64,000 bases of DNA from NCBI RefSeq assembly GCF_019355055.1, contig NZ_CP048411.1, positions 1,240,001 through 1,304,000 of the forward strand, given 5' to 3'. This document shows positions 1-11,342 of this stretch, in pieces. Source of the DNA: Pseudomonas sp. MTM4. Lineage in GTDB: Bacteria; Pseudomonadota; Gammaproteobacteria; Pseudomonadales; Pseudomonadaceae. Position 1 is the stretch's first letter. Every line of letters begins with the position of its first letter. The notes under the pieces were generated by a model. It had not been told where the DNA came from, did no database searches, and saw nothing but the letters and a program-made list of their open reading frames with translations. Made by a program: the position numbers and the translations under genes.

Positions 1-369
1 GTCAGTTGGTTCGACGAGACGCCACCGCAACTGGTGCGCATCCAGCGCGGAGAACGCCTCGCTGCGCACCTCACGGAATCGCCGCAACACACCCGCTTGC
101 AGTGGTTTACCGGAGGCGTGCTGCGCTATGACGAAATCGATGGCCAGATTCTGGTTACGGATCTGCGGCTCGGCATGACCGGCTTCCATCCCTTCCGCTT
201 TGCCCTGGCCGAGCGCAACGGCGATGACTGGCAGCTGATCACGCATGTCGAGCGGCTGCCAGCCGAGCGTGGTGATATGGATCGCCTGAAGCAGATCTGG
301 CAGCGCATCTGGCAACAAGAGCCGGGACTGCCGCTCGCCGAGTGGGCGGCCGATCTCAACGCGCGCTAG
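1..369 (+). CDS. metal-dependent hydrolase, YdjM-like inner membrane family (3' end only)
   Basis: The reading frame is open from base 1 to the TAG at 367-369, so this is the C-terminal 122 residues of a gene that starts outside the window. The segment reads as a soluble tail with a conserved core (LVTDLRLGMTGFHPFRF) that I associate with the C-terminus of DUF457/YdjM-type membrane-bound metal-dependent hydrolases. No membrane segment or metal motif lies in the visible part, so the family call rests on this tail alone. The GTG at 34 is an internal codon, not a likely start. The 3' end overlaps the convergent permease gene by 14 bp. Confidence 0.55.
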   Translation, partial: VSWFDETPPQLVRIQRGERLAAHLTESPQHTRLQWFTGGVLRYDEIDGQILVTDLRLGMTGFHPFRFALAERNGDDWQLITHVERLPAERGDMDRLKQIWQRIWQQEPGLPLAEWAADLNAR

Positions 370-1681
370 CCCGACGATTCTTGTGCCAACGGCCAAAACC
401 ATAGAGTAAGGCGCCAAGCGCCATCAACAATCCTGCTCGCAGCCAGGTGCCCGCGCCCTGCTGCGAAAGCAGCACCAGGCAGGAGCCGATTGCCAATATC
501 GGCAGTAGCGTCGGCGTACGGAAGTGCGGCGCGGCTACGTGATCCCTGCGCAGCACCAACACCGCCACGTTGGTGCTCATGAACACGAACAGCAGCAACA
601 GCACCACGGTTTCGGCGAGCGCCGCCAGCGTACCGGTCACGGTCAGAATCATCGCCAGCAAGGTGGTGACGATGATCGCCAGCCAGGGCGTACGCCGCTC
701 GGGCAGCACGCGAGTCAACACTGACGGCAACAGTCCCTCATCGGCCATGCCGTAGGCCAGGCGGCTGGACATAATCATGGTCAGCAGCGCGCCATTGGCC
801 ACCGCCACCAGCGCCACGGCAGCGAACAGCCAGTCCGGTATGGCATAGCCGGTCGCGCGTACGACCTCCAACAAGGGCGCGGAAGATTCGGCCAGCGTCG
901 CCGGGGAAAGGATGGCCGTTGCCGCGACGCCGACGCCCACATAGACCAGCCCGGCCACCAGCAGCGCACCGAACAAAGCGCGCGGGTAGTTGCGCCGGAT
1001 ATCCTTGACCTCTTCGGCAACGTTGGCCGAAACCTCGAAGCCGACGAAGGAATAGAAGGCAATCAGCGCCGCTCCCAGCACGGCGATAGCCGGCGACACG
1101 CCTGGCGTGAACTCCATCACTCGCGCCGGCTCGCCCTGTCCGCTAAGAAGAAAGCGCGCAGCCAGCACGATGACGAACAGCAGGCCCGAGACTTCGATGA
1201 CGGTCATCACCGCATTGGCGCCGAGGGATTCCTTGATGCCGCGCGCATTGAGCAATGCGACGACCGTCAGAAAGACCAGAGCGGTGGGCACCGCCGGGGT
1301 GTCCAGAAAGGCGCCGAGATAATCGCCGGCAAACGCCAGCGACAGCCCGGCCGCGCTGGTCACGCCAGCAGCCAGCATGCAGAACCCCACGAGAAAAGAG
1401 ATCAGTGGCTTGCCGAACGCACGCTCAGCGAACACGGCGGCGCCACCGGCTTTGGGGTATTTGGTGACCAGCTCGGCGTAGGACGCCGCGGTCAACATCG
1501 CAAAGCCCAACGCAACCAGCAACGGCACCCAGACCGCGCCGCCCGCCTCGCCGGCAATCTTGCCCACTAATGCATAGACACCGGCGCCCAGCACATCGCC
1601 AAGGATGAACAGGAACAGCGCCGGCCCGGTAATCGCCCGCTTCAGCCGGGATTCGCCTGCAACGAATGCGGTGGTTTTCAT
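356..1681 (-). CDS. APC family amino acid permease
   Basis: A 441-residue polytopic inner-membrane protein with about 12 hydrophobic segments. The N-terminal region after KRAITGPALFLFILGDVLGAG carries the glycine-rich TM1 pattern (GAGVYALVG) typical of the amino acid-polyamine-organocation superfamily, and the FYSFVGFEVSANVAEEVKD stretch matches the conserved TM6-loop region of that family. It probably imports an amino acid or related amine by proton symport, but the substrate cannot be read from the sequence. The ATG at 1681 has a GGGAG sequence about 10 bases upstream. The gene stands alone and ends tail to tail with the partial hydrolase gene. Confidence 0.85.
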   Translation of the reverse strand: MKTTAFVAGESRLKRAITGPALFLFILGDVLGAGVYALVGKIAGEAGGAVWVPLLVALGFAMLTAASYAELVTKYPKAGGAAVFAERAFGKPLISFLVGFCMLAAGVTSAAGLSLAFAGDYLGAFLDTPAVPTALVFLTVVALLNARGIKESLGANAVMTVIEVSGLLFVIVLAARFLLSGQGEPARVMEFTPGVSPAIAVLGAALIAFYSFVGFEVSANVAEEVKDIRRNYPRALFGALLVAGLVYVGVGVAATAILSPATLAESSAPLLEVVRATGYAIPDWLFAAVALVAVANGALLTMIMSSRLAYGMADEGLLPSVLTRVLPERRTPWLAIIVTTLLAMILTVTGTLAALAETVVLLLLFVFMSTNVAVLVLRRDHVAAPHFRTPTLLPILAIGSCLVLLSQQGAGTWLRAGLLMALGALLYGFGRWHKNRRASAR

Positions 1682-1820
1682 CGGCGGGTCGCTCCCGGAA
1701 CGGGAAGGGCGTTAACGAGCGACGGGGTGTTCAATCGAGCATCTCCACAGCGTGCGGCGACGGCCGCGTTTCTTTCTAGAGCGGTGGAGGCTCAATGGAG
1801 TTCAGCGCCAGATACGACAA

Positions 1821-1840
1821 AGCCCCGGCGGGCCGGGGCT
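1821..1840 (-). terminator. rho-independent terminator of the chemoreceptor gene
   Basis: A 9-bp perfect GC-rich stem (1821-1829 with 1832-1840) lies 22 bases beyond the chemoreceptor stop codon. On the minus strand it is followed by TTTGTCG, a short T-rich tail. Confidence 0.75.
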
Positions 1841-1862
1841 TCAGTGCGGCAAGCGGGCGGGA

Positions 1863-3812
1863 TCAGGTGCGGAAACGCGCCACCAGCCCCTGCAATTCGA
1901 CGCCCAGGCGCGCCAGTTCCGCACTCGACGCGGCGGTCTGCTCGCTGCCGCTGGCGCTCTGCTCACCGATGTCGCGCACTCGCGTCACGCTCTCGGAGAT
2001 ATTTTCCGCGACGGCGCTCTGCTCTTCGGCAGCGGCGGCGATCTGTTGATTCATCTGCTCGATGGTCGATACCGACTCGGTGATGCGTTCGAGTGCGGTA
2101 CCGGCTTCGCTGGCCAGATCAACCGTGCGCTGGGTCAGCTCACGGCTGGTCTGCATCTGCTCGACAGCATTTTGCGCAACCCGCTGCAGATTGCCGATCA
2201 GGCCTTCGATTTCTTCGGTGGAATCGTGGGTGCGGCGCGCCAGCGCGCGCACTTCATCGGCCACCACCGCAAAGCCGCGGCCCTGCTCACCAGCGCGAGC
2301 CGCTTCGATGGCAGCGTTGAGTGCAAGCAGGTTGGTCTGTTCAGCAACCGCGCGAATCACCTCCAGCACGCTACCGATGCGTCCACTTTCAGTATTCAGC
2401 TCTTCGATGGCGTGAGCCGACTGCTCTACTTCGCCGGATAGGCTGTCGATCTGGCCGATGGCTTCCTTGACAACCAGGTCGCCCTGACGGGCCTGCTGAT
2501 CCGCTTGGCGAGCAGCGTTAGATGCCTGCTCGGCGTTCTGCGCGACTTCCTGCACGGTTGCGGCCATCTCATGCATAGCGGTCGCGACCTGATCGGTCTC
2601 CTCACGTTGCTTCTGTACACCAACGCTGGTTTGCGCGGTGACGGCCGACAGCTGCTCGGCGGCAGCGGCAATCTGCCCTACGCCGCCGCCGATGCGACCG
2701 ATCAAGGTACGCAGGCTTTCGGTCATGCCAAACATGGCCTGCTGCAACTGCCCAAGCTCATCACGACGAGTGACCTTCTGCGATTGGGTGAGGTCGCCAT
2801 CTGCCACCCGCTGCGCCAGCTGCACGGTATAACGCAGCGGCACAACGACCATGCGGGAAATCGCCGTGGCCGCTCCCAAGCCGATGATGACAGCCAAGGT
2901 CGTGATGACCGCGAGTAGCCAGTAGGCGCTGCTGCGCTGGCTCTGCATCGCCTGGTTGGCGGCCGCTAGCGCCTGGTTGGCGGTATCCAGTATCCGCTGT
3001 GCCTGACCGACCATGGCCTCTTCCAGGGCGACCCGCTCCAAGCGATAACGCTGAAACTCGCCGAAGGCTTGTTCGTAGATGGCAAGCGCGGCTAGCGCGC
3101 CGTCCATGGTGGCTTTCTGTTCGTCGTTGATCCAGGTCTTCAGACTGGTGCCAATGGTAGTGACATCGCCATAGGCCTCGTTCCAGGCGTCCTTGGCTTC
3201 CTGGGAGCTGTCGCTGATGAACAGGTTTTCGAAGGTGCGCAGATCGAGGATGCGCTTGGTCAGGCCCGATGCCGCCTCGGCTATCGTCAACGGATCACTG
3301 CCCTTGAGGTGATCGCCCTCGAGTCGCAGGACGCGAACCGCGTCGTACATGTCCAGTTCGATGTATTCGAATTCTTCACGGCTGGTCTGCGCGGCATCGG
3401 CCATGCGCTTGCGCAGCTCCACGCCTTTGCTAATCAGTACGCCATAGTCGGCAAACTGTCGGGCATAGATCGCTGCGTCACTTCGGATCTGCTCCAGCAC
3501 CGCCTGTTCCTCAGCGCTAGAGACTTTGGCGAGATCGTCCAGGTCCCTGTTGAGCTGGTCCAGGCTATCGCGCAGCGCAGCAGCCGAAGCGTCGCTGCGG
3601 GTCAGGGCGTAATCGCGCTCCTGACCGCGCGCGTCGAGAATTGCGGCGTTAATGGCCGCCAGCTGATCCGTCTGGGAAGAGCGGGTCAGGATCGAATCCA
3701 CGGCAAAGAAGCCGGTCCCGGCGACTCCCAGGGTCAGCAACAGCACCATGGCGAAGCCGAGCAACAGCTTCTTGCCCACGGAGAGGTTGGCGAATATGTC
3801 GACAGACTGCAT
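1863..3812 (-). CDS. methyl-accepting chemotaxis protein with HBM-like ligand domain
   Basis: A 649-residue transmembrane chemoreceptor. TM1 lies at about residues 15-38 and TM2 at about 296-320. Between them is an all-helical periplasmic domain of about 255 residues; this size and helicity fit the helical bimodular (HBM) sensor class, known from Pseudomonas putida McpS for organic acids. A HAMP domain follows (about 321-373), then the long cytoplasmic coiled coil with the conserved hairpin tip ([20 protein letters not shown]). There is no C-terminal CheR-binding pentapeptide. I chose the ATG at 3812 because an AAAGGA ribosome site sits 7-8 bases upstream and the membrane anchor begins right after; an upstream in-frame ATG at 3878 has no such support. 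The ligand is unknown. Confidence 0.88.
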   Translation of the reverse strand: MQSVDIFANLSVGKKLLLGFAMVLLLTLGVAGTGFFAVDSILTRSSQTDQLAAINAAILDARGQERDYALTRSDASAAALRDSLDQLNRDLDDLAKVSSAEEQAVLEQIRSDAAIYARQFADYGVLISKGVELRKRMADAAQTSREEFEYIELDMYDAVRVLRLEGDHLKGSDPLTIAEAASGLTKRILDLRTFENLFISDSSQEAKDAWNEAYGDVTTIGTSLKTWINDEQKATMDGALAALAIYEQAFGEFQRYRLERVALEEAMVGQAQRILDTANQALAAANQAMQSQRSSAYWLLAVITTLAVIIGLGAATAISRMVVVPLRYTVQLAQRVADGDLTQSQKVTRRDELGQLQQAMFGMTESLRTLIGRIGGGVGQIAAAAEQLSAVTAQTSVGVQKQREETDQVATAMHEMAATVQEVAQNAEQASNAARQADQQARQGDLVVKEAIGQIDSLSGEVEQSAHAIEELNTESGRIGSVLEVIRAVAEQTNLLALNAAIEAARAGEQGRGFAVVADEVRALARRTHDSTEEIEGLIGNLQRVAQNAVEQMQTSRELTQRTVDLASEAGTALERITESVSTIEQMNQQIAAAAEEQSAVAENISESVTRVRDIGEQSASGSEQTAASSAELARLGVELQGLVARFRT

Positions 3813-3970
3813 CAGAAATCCTTTGGAAGATAAGCGCACGTCATGGAGTCGGCCGATGCTGGCCAAAGTTGAGCGCAAAAACGGGGCAATTTAAACAAGT
3901 TGCAATGGCTATTTGCCAGCGATCATTCCAAAGAATCGAACAGAACGCACAGCGAAACGGAAAGCGCGAC

Positions 3971-5758
3971 TCAATGCTGCTGCAAATGTCCGTAAAGCTT
4001 GGCGTAGAGCCCTCCGTCGGCGATCAGCTGCTGATGGTCGCCCTGTTCGGCGATACGCCCGCCATCGAATACCAGTACCCGATCGGCCTGCTTAACCGCC
4101 GAAAGCCGGTGGGCAATGATCAGCGTCGTGCGGCCCTGAAGGAAACGGCTCAGCCCTTGATGCAGCGCATACTCGGTAGCGGCGTCCAGGGCGGACGTCG
4201 CCTCGTCGAGAATCACCACCTTGGGTTCGGCCAAGACCATTCGCGCCACCGCCAGCCGCTGCCGCTGGCCACCCGACAGGCGCACCCCGGACCGACCGAC
4301 AACACTGTCGAGCCCCGCCGGTAACTGGCGAATGGTCTCGGCCAGTTGCGCGATCTCCAGCGCCTGCCAGCAGGCCTGATCATCGCGCTCGCGGCCCATC
4401 AGCAGATTGGCGCGCACGGTGTCGTTGAACAGCGCGGGATGCTGCAGCACCACGGCAACGTTGTCGCGAACCGTGCCGAGGCCAATGTCCTGCACATCGA
4501 CCCCGGCGAAGCGAATCTGCCCCGCCTGCGGCTGATACAGGCCTAGCAGCAGCTGGACCAGCGTGCTTTTGCCTCCGCCGCTAGCTCCCACGATCGCAAC
4601 CTTTTCGCCCGCCGCGATGGACAGATCCAGGCCCTCCAGCACCGGCTCGTCCTGATAGGAGAAACGCAGCCCGCGGACTTCGATATCCACCGTTTCCCGT
4701 CCCGCGAACGGGTCCTGCCCGCCGGCATATTGAGGCTCATCGGCACGCGCCAGCAGCTGGTTGATCCGGCTGAGCGCGCCACCGGCTGCATAGAAGGCGT
4801 ATTGCAGATTCAGCAGTTGCTCCACCGGCCCGATCATGAACCACAGGTAGCTGAACACCGCGAGCATCTGCCCGATCGACAGGTCAGAGAACAGCACCGT
4901 GAGCATCGCCGCGGCGCGGAAGATATCTATGCCGAACTGGAACAGCAGACCGCTGGCACGGTTGGAGGCGTCGGTTCGCCACTGTGAGGCCACCGCGTAG
5001 TCACGTACCTCGCGAGCCCGCAGGCCCAGGCGGCCAAGGAAGAAACCCTGACGGTTGCCGGCACGCACTTCCTGGATCGCATCTAGAGTTTCAGTCAGCG
5101 CCTGGGTAAACAGCGAAGTGCTGTCGTTCTCCAGTTTTTTCAGGTGCTTGACGCGCTTGCCCAGTTGTACCGTCGCGTAGATCACCAGCGGGTTGAACAA
5201 CAGGATCAGCAGTGCCAACTGCCAATGCATCCAGACCAGAATCGCCGCCGTGCCGGCGATTGAAAGCAGTGCCACCAGGAGGCGGCTAAGGGTCTCGCCG
5301 ATGAATTTATCGATGGTTTCCAGATCGGTGACCAAGTGCGCCGCAACCGTGCCGCCGCCGAGGCTTTCGTACTCGCTCAGGGCAATGCGCTTGAGCCGCT
5401 CGATCAAGCGGATACGGATGCGATAGACCAGATCCTTGGACAGCCGTGCAAACAGCCGGGCCTGCAAGACGTTGAAGATCAGTGCAAAGGCGCGCAGCAG
5501 CAGCGTTGCGCAGAGCATCAAGCCGATATAGCCGATCGCCGTCTCCCAGCCTGCGGGCAGCACCCGATCCATGACCTGTAAAGCCGTGTCGCCATGCCCC
5601 AGCAGCACCTCATCGACCAGCAGCGGCAGCAGCAACGGGATCGGCACGCTGCACAGCGTCGCCAGCACGGCCACCAGGTTAGCGAGGACCAGCGCCTTGC
5701 GATGACGCAGCGCGAGTCGACGGATCTCCGCCCAGCTGAGCTGATCAGGCACCGACAT
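3971..5758 (-). CDS. ABC transporter, fused permease and ATPase (MsbA-like exporter half)
   Basis: A 595-residue half-transporter of the type I exporter fold. The N-terminal membrane domain of about 330 residues has six predicted helices and coupling loops. The nucleotide-binding domain has Walker A GASGGGKST at about 390-398, signature LSGGQRQ at about 494-500, Walker B VVILDEATS near 515, and the H-loop IAHRL near 550. It should act as a homodimer exporting a lipid, drug or peptide; the substrate is not evident. Its start overlaps the end of the upstream DsbA-like gene by 14 bp, so the two are co-transcribed and translationally coupled. The ATG at 5758 fits the normal N-terminus of the family. 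Confidence 0.87.
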   Translation of the reverse strand: MSVPDQLSWAEIRRLALRHRKALVLANLVAVLATLCSVPIPLLLPLLVDEVLLGHGDTALQVMDRVLPAGWETAIGYIGLMLCATLLLRAFALIFNVLQARLFARLSKDLVYRIRIRLIERLKRIALSEYESLGGGTVAAHLVTDLETIDKFIGETLSRLLVALLSIAGTAAILVWMHWQLALLILLFNPLVIYATVQLGKRVKHLKKLENDSTSLFTQALTETLDAIQEVRAGNRQGFFLGRLGLRAREVRDYAVASQWRTDASNRASGLLFQFGIDIFRAAAMLTVLFSDLSIGQMLAVFSYLWFMIGPVEQLLNLQYAFYAAGGALSRINQLLARADEPQYAGGQDPFAGRETVDIEVRGLRFSYQDEPVLEGLDLSIAAGEKVAIVGASGGGKSTLVQLLLGLYQPQAGQIRFAGVDVQDIGLGTVRDNVAVVLQHPALFNDTVRANLLMGRERDDQACWQALEIAQLAETIRQLPAGLDSVVGRSGVRLSGGQRQRLAVARMVLAEPKVVILDEATSALDAATEYALHQGLSRFLQGRTTLIIAHRLSAVKQADRVLVFDGGRIAEQGDHQQLIADGGLYAKLYGHLQQH

Positions 5759-6377
5759 TGTGTTCCAGCCAGCGATTCAACAGAGGCGAAAGCGCAGCGA
5801 GGAGCTGATAGCCGTTGGTCAGCAGAGCGAGCTGGCCGTCGTGCTCGGCAAGCAAGGTAGGAAAGCCGGCGATACCCAGATTGCGTGCCCAGTCGAAGTC
5901 GGCGGCAGTGGCATCACGAACGGCTTGGGAATCGAAGCGGTCGGCGAACTCGCTGCGCGAGATGCCAGCCGCTTCGGCCAGTTCGACGAGTTCCGGTGGC
6001 AAAGTAACGTTTCGTCCTTCGACGTAAAACGCTCGCTGGATCAGCCCAGCGAGTTTCCAGTCAGCTTTAGCCTCGAAACCGCGCGCCGCAACCAGCGCGC
6101 GACAGGCCGGCTCCGTGTCGTACACCAGCCCGTCAGGCAAACCCGCCTCGAAGTTGAACGGCTGGCCGCTTGCCTCGTGGACCGCGTGCCAGTAGGACGC
6201 CGTGCGCTCGCGAGCCGGCTGATCCATCGCAGTGCGCTCCCGACGCAGGCCGCCGACGATTAGCTCGGCGCCGACGCCGCGCGCCTGCGCTTGCTCGATG
6301 AGCGCCTGCACCACCGGCGCAAAGCCCCAGCACCAGGAACACATCGGGTCCATCACATAGATCAATCGGGTGCTCAT
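5745..6377 (-). CDS. DsbA family protein (FrnE-like thiol oxidoreductase)
   Basis: A 210-residue thioredoxin-fold protein with the redox motif CSWC directly after the first beta strand (YVMDPMCSWCWGFAP). A long helical insertion follows, and the cis-proline loop appears as GIAGFPTLL near residue 165. There is no signal peptide, so it is a cytoplasmic member of the DsbA/FrnE group rather than a periplasmic oxidase. Members of this group are predicted thiol-disulfide isomerases or glutathione-linked reductases; the real substrate is unknown. It overlaps the downstream ABC exporter gene by 14 bp and forms an operon with it. Confidence 0.85.
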   Translation of the reverse strand: MSTRLIYVMDPMCSWCWGFAPVVQALIEQAQARGVGAELIVGGLRRERTAMDQPARERTASYWHAVHEASGQPFNFEAGLPDGLVYDTEPACRALVAARGFEAKADWKLAGLIQRAFYVEGRNVTLPPELVELAEAAGISRSEFADRFDSQAVRDATAADFDWARNLGIAGFPTLLAEHDGQLALLTNGYQLLAALSPLLNRWLEHNVGA

Positions 6378-6439
6378 CTGGGCTCCGGTTCTCTCGGGGA
6401 GCGCGAACTGCGCACCATCATCTATCCAGGCAGCTTTGG

Positions 6440-7375
6440 CTACACACCCTGTTTGCGGTAGTTGTGACCGATCGGGTGCGGCTGGTTGCGCTTGAGCGCC
6501 AACTCGATCTGCTTCTGCCGCTCACGCGCACTGTGGCGAGTCTTCTCGCTCAGGGTATTCCAGCAATGCGGGCAGCTGATACCTGGAGCGTAGTGCTCCG
6601 ATTGGCGGTCCTCCAGCGAGATCGGCGTGCGACAGGCATGGCACTGGTCGAAATCACCTTCGCTGAGGTCGTGACGCACGGTTACGCGGTTGTCGAAGAC
6701 GAAGCAGTCGCCGCGCCAGCGCGTCTCGTCCTGCGGTACTTCTTCGAGGTATTTGAGGATGCCGCCCTTGAGGTGATAGACCTCCTCGAAGCCCTCGCCC
6801 AGCATGTAGCTCGACGCCTTCTCGCAGCGGATGCCACCGGTGCAGAACATCGCGACCTTCTTGTGCTTGGACGGATCGTAGTGCGCCTTGATGTAGTCGG
6901 GGAACTCGCGGAAGGATTTGGTCTGCGGATCGATCGCACCTTCGAAGGTGCCGATGGCCACCTCGTAATCGTTGCGGGTGTCGATCAGCAGGACTTCAGG
7001 ATCATCGATCAGCGCGTTCCAGTCCTGCGGTTCGACATAGGTGCCGACGCGCTGGTTGGGATCGACGCCTGGCACGCCGAGGGTGACGATCTCTTTCTTC
7101 AGCTTGACCTTGGTGCGATAGAACGGCTGCTCCTCGCAATAAGATTCCTTGTGATCGATATCGGCCAGGCGCGCATCGGTGCCAAACCAGGCGAGTAGCG
7201 CGTCGATGCCTTCACGGCTACCGGAAACCGTGCCGTTAATGCCTTCTTCGGCGAGCAGCAGCGTGCCCTTGATGCCGTTGGCGTTGAGTGTTTCGAGCAG
7301 GGGCTCACGCAACGCGACGTAGTCCGGCAGCGAGACGAACTTGTACAGCGCCGCGACGACGATGTTCTGGGTCAT
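6440..7375 (-). CDS. trhO: tRNA uridine(34) hydroxylase TrhO (rhodanese family)
   Basis: A 311-residue protein of the YceA/TrhO family, which hydroxylates U34 of certain tRNAs as an early step towards 5-methoxy- or 5-carboxymethoxyuridine. Visible features are the N-terminal YceA-specific domain (about 1-100), a central rhodanese domain with the catalytic loop [11 protein letters not shown], and a C-terminal zinc-ribbon-like region with two CxxC pairs (CHAC and CPHC). The length matches the family. It lies downstream of bolA on the same strand but is separated from it by a terminator hairpin, so it probably has its own promoter. Confidence 0.92.
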   Translation of the reverse strand: MTQNIVVAALYKFVSLPDYVALREPLLETLNANGIKGTLLLAEEGINGTVSGSREGIDALLAWFGTDARLADIDHKESYCEEQPFYRTKVKLKKEIVTLGVPGVDPNQRVGTYVEPQDWNALIDDPEVLLIDTRNDYEVAIGTFEGAIDPQTKSFREFPDYIKAHYDPSKHKKVAMFCTGGIRCEKASSYMLGEGFEEVYHLKGGILKYLEEVPQDETRWRGDCFVFDNRVTVRHDLSEGDFDQCHACRTPISLEDRQSEHYAPGISCPHCWNTLSEKTRHSARERQKQIELALKRNQPHPIGHNYRKQGV

Positions 7376-7437
7376 GCGGGTTACTTCCTCCAGTGGTCAC
7401 CCTCGTAAAGGGCGGACCGGGAATACGAAAACGACAA

Positions 7438-7455
7438 CGCCGGCGTGAGCCGGCG
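7438..7455 (-). terminator. rho-independent terminator downstream of bolA
   Basis: A 7-bp GC stem (7438-7444 with 7449-7455) with a 4-base loop. On the minus strand it is followed by TTGTCGTTTTCG. It separates bolA from trhO. Confidence 0.7.
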
Positions 7456-7509
7456 CGGCGCGCATTCTATCAATAAACGAGCAATGGGCTTCAAGCGGCA
7501 GGCAGATGG

Positions 7510-7809
7510 CTACTTATGGCCACCGGCGCAGACAGGCGAGGCCGGCGCCGCGCCCTGCTCTGCCCATTCTTCAGGGGTATAGGTGTGCAACGCGAGGGCG
7601 TGTATTTGCTGCATCAGTTCGCCCATCGCGGCGTATGCCTTCTGATGGCGCTTGACCGCATTCAGCCCGGCGAACTGCTCGCTGACGATCACCGCCTTGT
7701 AGTGGGTTTCCTGCCCGCGGCTATGCATATGGCTTTCGTCCAGCACCTGCAGATACACGGGCTGCAGGGCCGATTGCAATGCGTTTTCGATGGTAAATAG
7801 TTTGGTCAT
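7510..7809 (-). CDS. bolA: BolA family protein
   Basis: A 99-residue protein of the BolA/IbaG family, small KH-like-fold partners of monothiol glutaredoxins that act in iron-sulfur cluster handling and stress morphology. The diagnostic core is SHMHSRGQETHYKAVIVS, where the histidines are candidate cluster ligands, followed by the conserved RHQKAYAAMGELM helix. The first residues (TKLFTIENALQSALQP) are typical. It lies 15 bp downstream of the DUF2059 gene and probably shares its transcript; a terminator follows. Confidence 0.9.
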   Translation of the reverse strand: MTKLFTIENALQSALQPVYLQVLDESHMHSRGQETHYKAVIVSEQFAGLNAVKRHQKAYAAMGELMQQIHALALHTYTPEEWAEQGAAPASPVCAGGHK

Positions 7810-7824
7810 GCCTGATGCACTCCC

Positions 7825-8349
7825 TCAAGGGTTCTTCTGGGTGTCGAGTTCGGCTGTCATTTCCGCCAGCAATTTATTCACCTGCGGCACAGCGCTTTCC
7901 AGCTTGGCCTGGGTTACTTGAGCCGAGCGCGCGTTGAGCTGCGGTAGCTGGGTGAGCATCTTCTTGCCTAACTCGGATTCGTAGAATTCGTTCAACTGCG
8001 TGAGTTCGGCTTCGCTGAAGGCCTCGGTGTACAACGCCACCAGTTCGGGCTTGACCTCCTTCCAGCCGATGGCCTTTTCAAGCGCAGCATCTGCCTTGGA
8101 TTGGTAGCTTTCCAGCAGTGCCCGTTTGCTCTCGGGAGCCTGGGTCTGGGCGAAGCGCTCGGCGAACATCTGCTGCACCTGAGCGTAGACCGGCACCGCA
8201 ATGCGATCGGCGTTGACCAGTTCGAGGAAGCGCTCGGCCTTAGCCGCATGGCTGGCACTGTCGGCGTTGGCCTGGCCGCTCAGCAGCGCCAGCGACAGGG
8301 CGCTGCACAGGCCGAGGGCCCGAAGCCCAGTGGTAGGAAAAGAGTGCAT
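7825..8349 (-). CDS. DUF2059 domain-containing periplasmic protein
   Basis: A 174-residue exported protein. The first 27 residues form a Sec signal peptide ending in SGQANADSA, followed by a helical DUF2059 domain with the recognisable stretch EAFSEAELTQLNEFYESE. The function of the domain is unknown. I placed the start at 8349 because it gives a clean signal peptide; the frame stays open upstream to 8667 but that extension crosses the fumC start on the other strand and looks non-coding. The gene is followed closely by bolA on the same strand and is divergent from fumC. Confidence 0.83.
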   Translation of the reverse strand: MHSFPTTGLRALGLCSALSLALLSGQANADSASHAAKAERFLELVNADRIAVPVYAQVQQMFAERFAQTQAPESKRALLESYQSKADAALEKAIGWKEVKPELVALYTEAFSEAELTQLNEFYESELGKKMLTQLPQLNARSAQVTQAKLESAVPQVNKLLAEMTAELDTQKNP

Positions 8350-8373
8350 TGGATGTTCCTTGGCGAACGATAG

Positions 8374-8393
8374 ATGAGCCTCAATGGACTCAT
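8374..8393. promoter_or_regulatory. candidate operator, inverted repeat between DUF2059 gene and fumC
   Basis: The 20-bp sequence ATGAGCCTCAATGGACTCAT is an imperfect palindrome (half-site ATGAG, 10-base spacer, CTCAT). It lies between two divergent genes, 25 bp from the DUF2059 start and about 105 bp before fumC. It does not resemble a Fur box. No regulator is assigned. Confidence 0.3.
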
Positions 8394-8497
8394 TCTGCGC
8401 GCGGAGTTCCAATCGCTCAAGAAACAGCGAGCCAGCCGATTGAACCTGTGTCCTCGGCGGGCGACCTAACAGGAAGACCTCATCGATGGAGCACGGC

Positions 8498-9889
<1,392 letters not shown>

Positions 9890-9896
9890 GTGGGAC

Positions 9897-9987
9897 GGTG
9901 GGCTGAAGCCCACCCTACGGCACTGAAGCCCACCCTACGGGTTCAGTTTCGGGTGGGCTCCACTTGTAGGGTGGGCTTCAGCCCACC
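9897..9987. repeat. REP-like palindromic repeat cluster A
   Basis: Three copies of one repeat lie between fumC and the convergent thiolase gene. The core GGTGGGCTGAAGCCCACC is a near-perfect palindrome followed by CTAC. Copies sit at 9897-9918 (full, forward), 9922-9938 (5'-truncated, forward) and 9966-9987 (full, inverted). This forward-plus-inverted arrangement is typical of bacterial REP/BIME elements. The same unit returns at 16171-16337. It may also act as a bidirectional terminator for the two converging genes. Confidence 0.8.
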
Positions 9988-10028
9988 AAATACGCAGCCG
10001 CGCGTTCCCTTGAAACGTGCCGCTGCGT

Positions 10029-11213
10029 TCAACGCACCGCTTCGAACAGCCCTGACGCCCCCATGCCCCCGCCAACACACATGGTCACCACCCCATAACG
10101 CAGGTTGCGCCGCTGCAGCTCACGAATCAGATGCCCAGCGGTACGCGATCCGGTCATGCCGAACGGGTGGCCGATGGAAATCGAGCCGCCGTTGACGTTG
10201 AATTTCTCGTTGTCGATTTCCAGCGTGTCGCGGCAATACAGACACTGCGACGCGAAGGCCTCGTTCAGCTCCCACAGGTCGATGTCGCTGACCTGCAATC
10301 CCTTGGCCTTGAGCAGGCGCGGCACCGAGAAGACCGGGCCGATGCCCATTTCTTCCGGCTCGCAGCCGGCCACGGTGAAACCACGGAAGAACGCGCGTGG
10401 CTTGAGGCCCAGTTCGAGGGCCTTGTCCAGGCTCATCACCAGCGTCATCGAGGCGCCATCGGACAGTTGCGAGGCGTTGCCGGCGGTGACCGAGCCGTCT
10501 TCCGCGAATACCGGCTTGAGGCCCGAAAGGCTTTCCAGCGTGGTGTCGGGGCGGTTGCAGTCATCACGGTCCACCACACCTTCGTGCTCGGTGCGCTCGC
10601 CGGTAGCCTTGTCCTCAGTGAAATAACGGACATTCATCGGCACGATTTCGTCCTGGAACAGGCCCTCGGCCTGGGCCCGTGCGGTGCGTTGCTGGCTCTG
10701 CAGCGAATAGATGTCCTGCTGTTCGCGGGTCACGTTGTAGCGGCGCGCCACCAGCTCGGCGGTCTGGCCCATGGTGTGATAGATGCCCGGCACCCGCTCC
10801 TGAATGATCGGGTTGTAGAGGTTATCGGTGTTCTTGCTCTTGGCGGTCAGGGTGATGGATTCGACCCCACCGGCTACGATCACGTCGCTGCAGCCGGATG
10901 CGATTTGGTTGGCCGCGATGGTGATCGCCTGCAGGCCGGACGAGCAGAAGCGATTGAGCGTCATGCCCGCGCACTGAGTGCCCAGGTTCGACAGCACCGC
11001 GACGTTACGGCCGATGTTGTAACCCTGCGCGCCTTCGTTGGAGCCAGCTCCGACGATACAGTCCTCGACCAGCTTGGGGTCGAGACCGTTGCGCGCCAGT
11101 AGCGCGTTGACGCAATGGGCCGCCATGTCATCCGGCCGGGTCATGTTGAACTTGCCACGGAAGGACTTGGCCAGGCCGGTCCGTACGCTGTCTACGATCA
11201 CTACTTCACGCAT
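10029..11213 (-). CDS. thiolase family protein, acetyl-CoA C-acyltransferase
   Basis: A 394-residue thiolase that catalyses acyl-CoA plus acetyl-CoA condensation or cleavage in fatty acid or polyhydroxybutyrate-type metabolism. The acylated nucleophile is in NRFCSSGLQA, the catalytic histidine in GHPFGMTGSR, and the second cysteine in CVGGGMGASG, so all three active-site elements are intact. The start at 11213 gives the classic thiolase N-terminus (MREVVIVDSVRT); the frame extends upstream to 11312 without homology. Whether it is degradative or biosynthetic cannot be decided from sequence. The gene is alone, 129 bp from the pap gene on the same strand. Confidence 0.92.
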   Translation of the reverse strand: MREVVIVDSVRTGLAKSFRGKFNMTRPDDMAAHCVNALLARNGLDPKLVEDCIVGAGSNEGAQGYNIGRNVAVLSNLGTQCAGMTLNRFCSSGLQAITIAANQIASGCSDVIVAGGVESITLTAKSKNTDNLYNPIIQERVPGIYHTMGQTAELVARRYNVTREQQDIYSLQSQQRTARAQAEGLFQDEIVPMNVRYFTEDKATGERTEHEGVVDRDDCNRPDTTLESLSGLKPVFAEDGSVTAGNASQLSDGASMTLVMSLDKALELGLKPRAFFRGFTVAGCEPEEMGIGPVFSVPRLLKAKGLQVSDIDLWELNEAFASQCLYCRDTLEIDNEKFNVNGGSISIGHPFGMTGSRTAGHLIRELQRRNLRYGVVTMCVGGGMGASGLFEAVR

Positions 11214-11342
11214 GGCATACCTCGAATGGTGTGGCGAGTCATGACCACCGCGACCCACCTGTTGACGATCAGCCGAGCATAGTTCCAGCCGTTCGCCGAT
11301 GGCGACGACCATTCAGCAGGGATATGGTCGACCATCGTTCCG

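Noticed and set aside
6464..7198. 244-residue open frame on the plus strand
   Set aside because: Antisense to trhO, whose rhodanese and zinc-ribbon motifs are certain.
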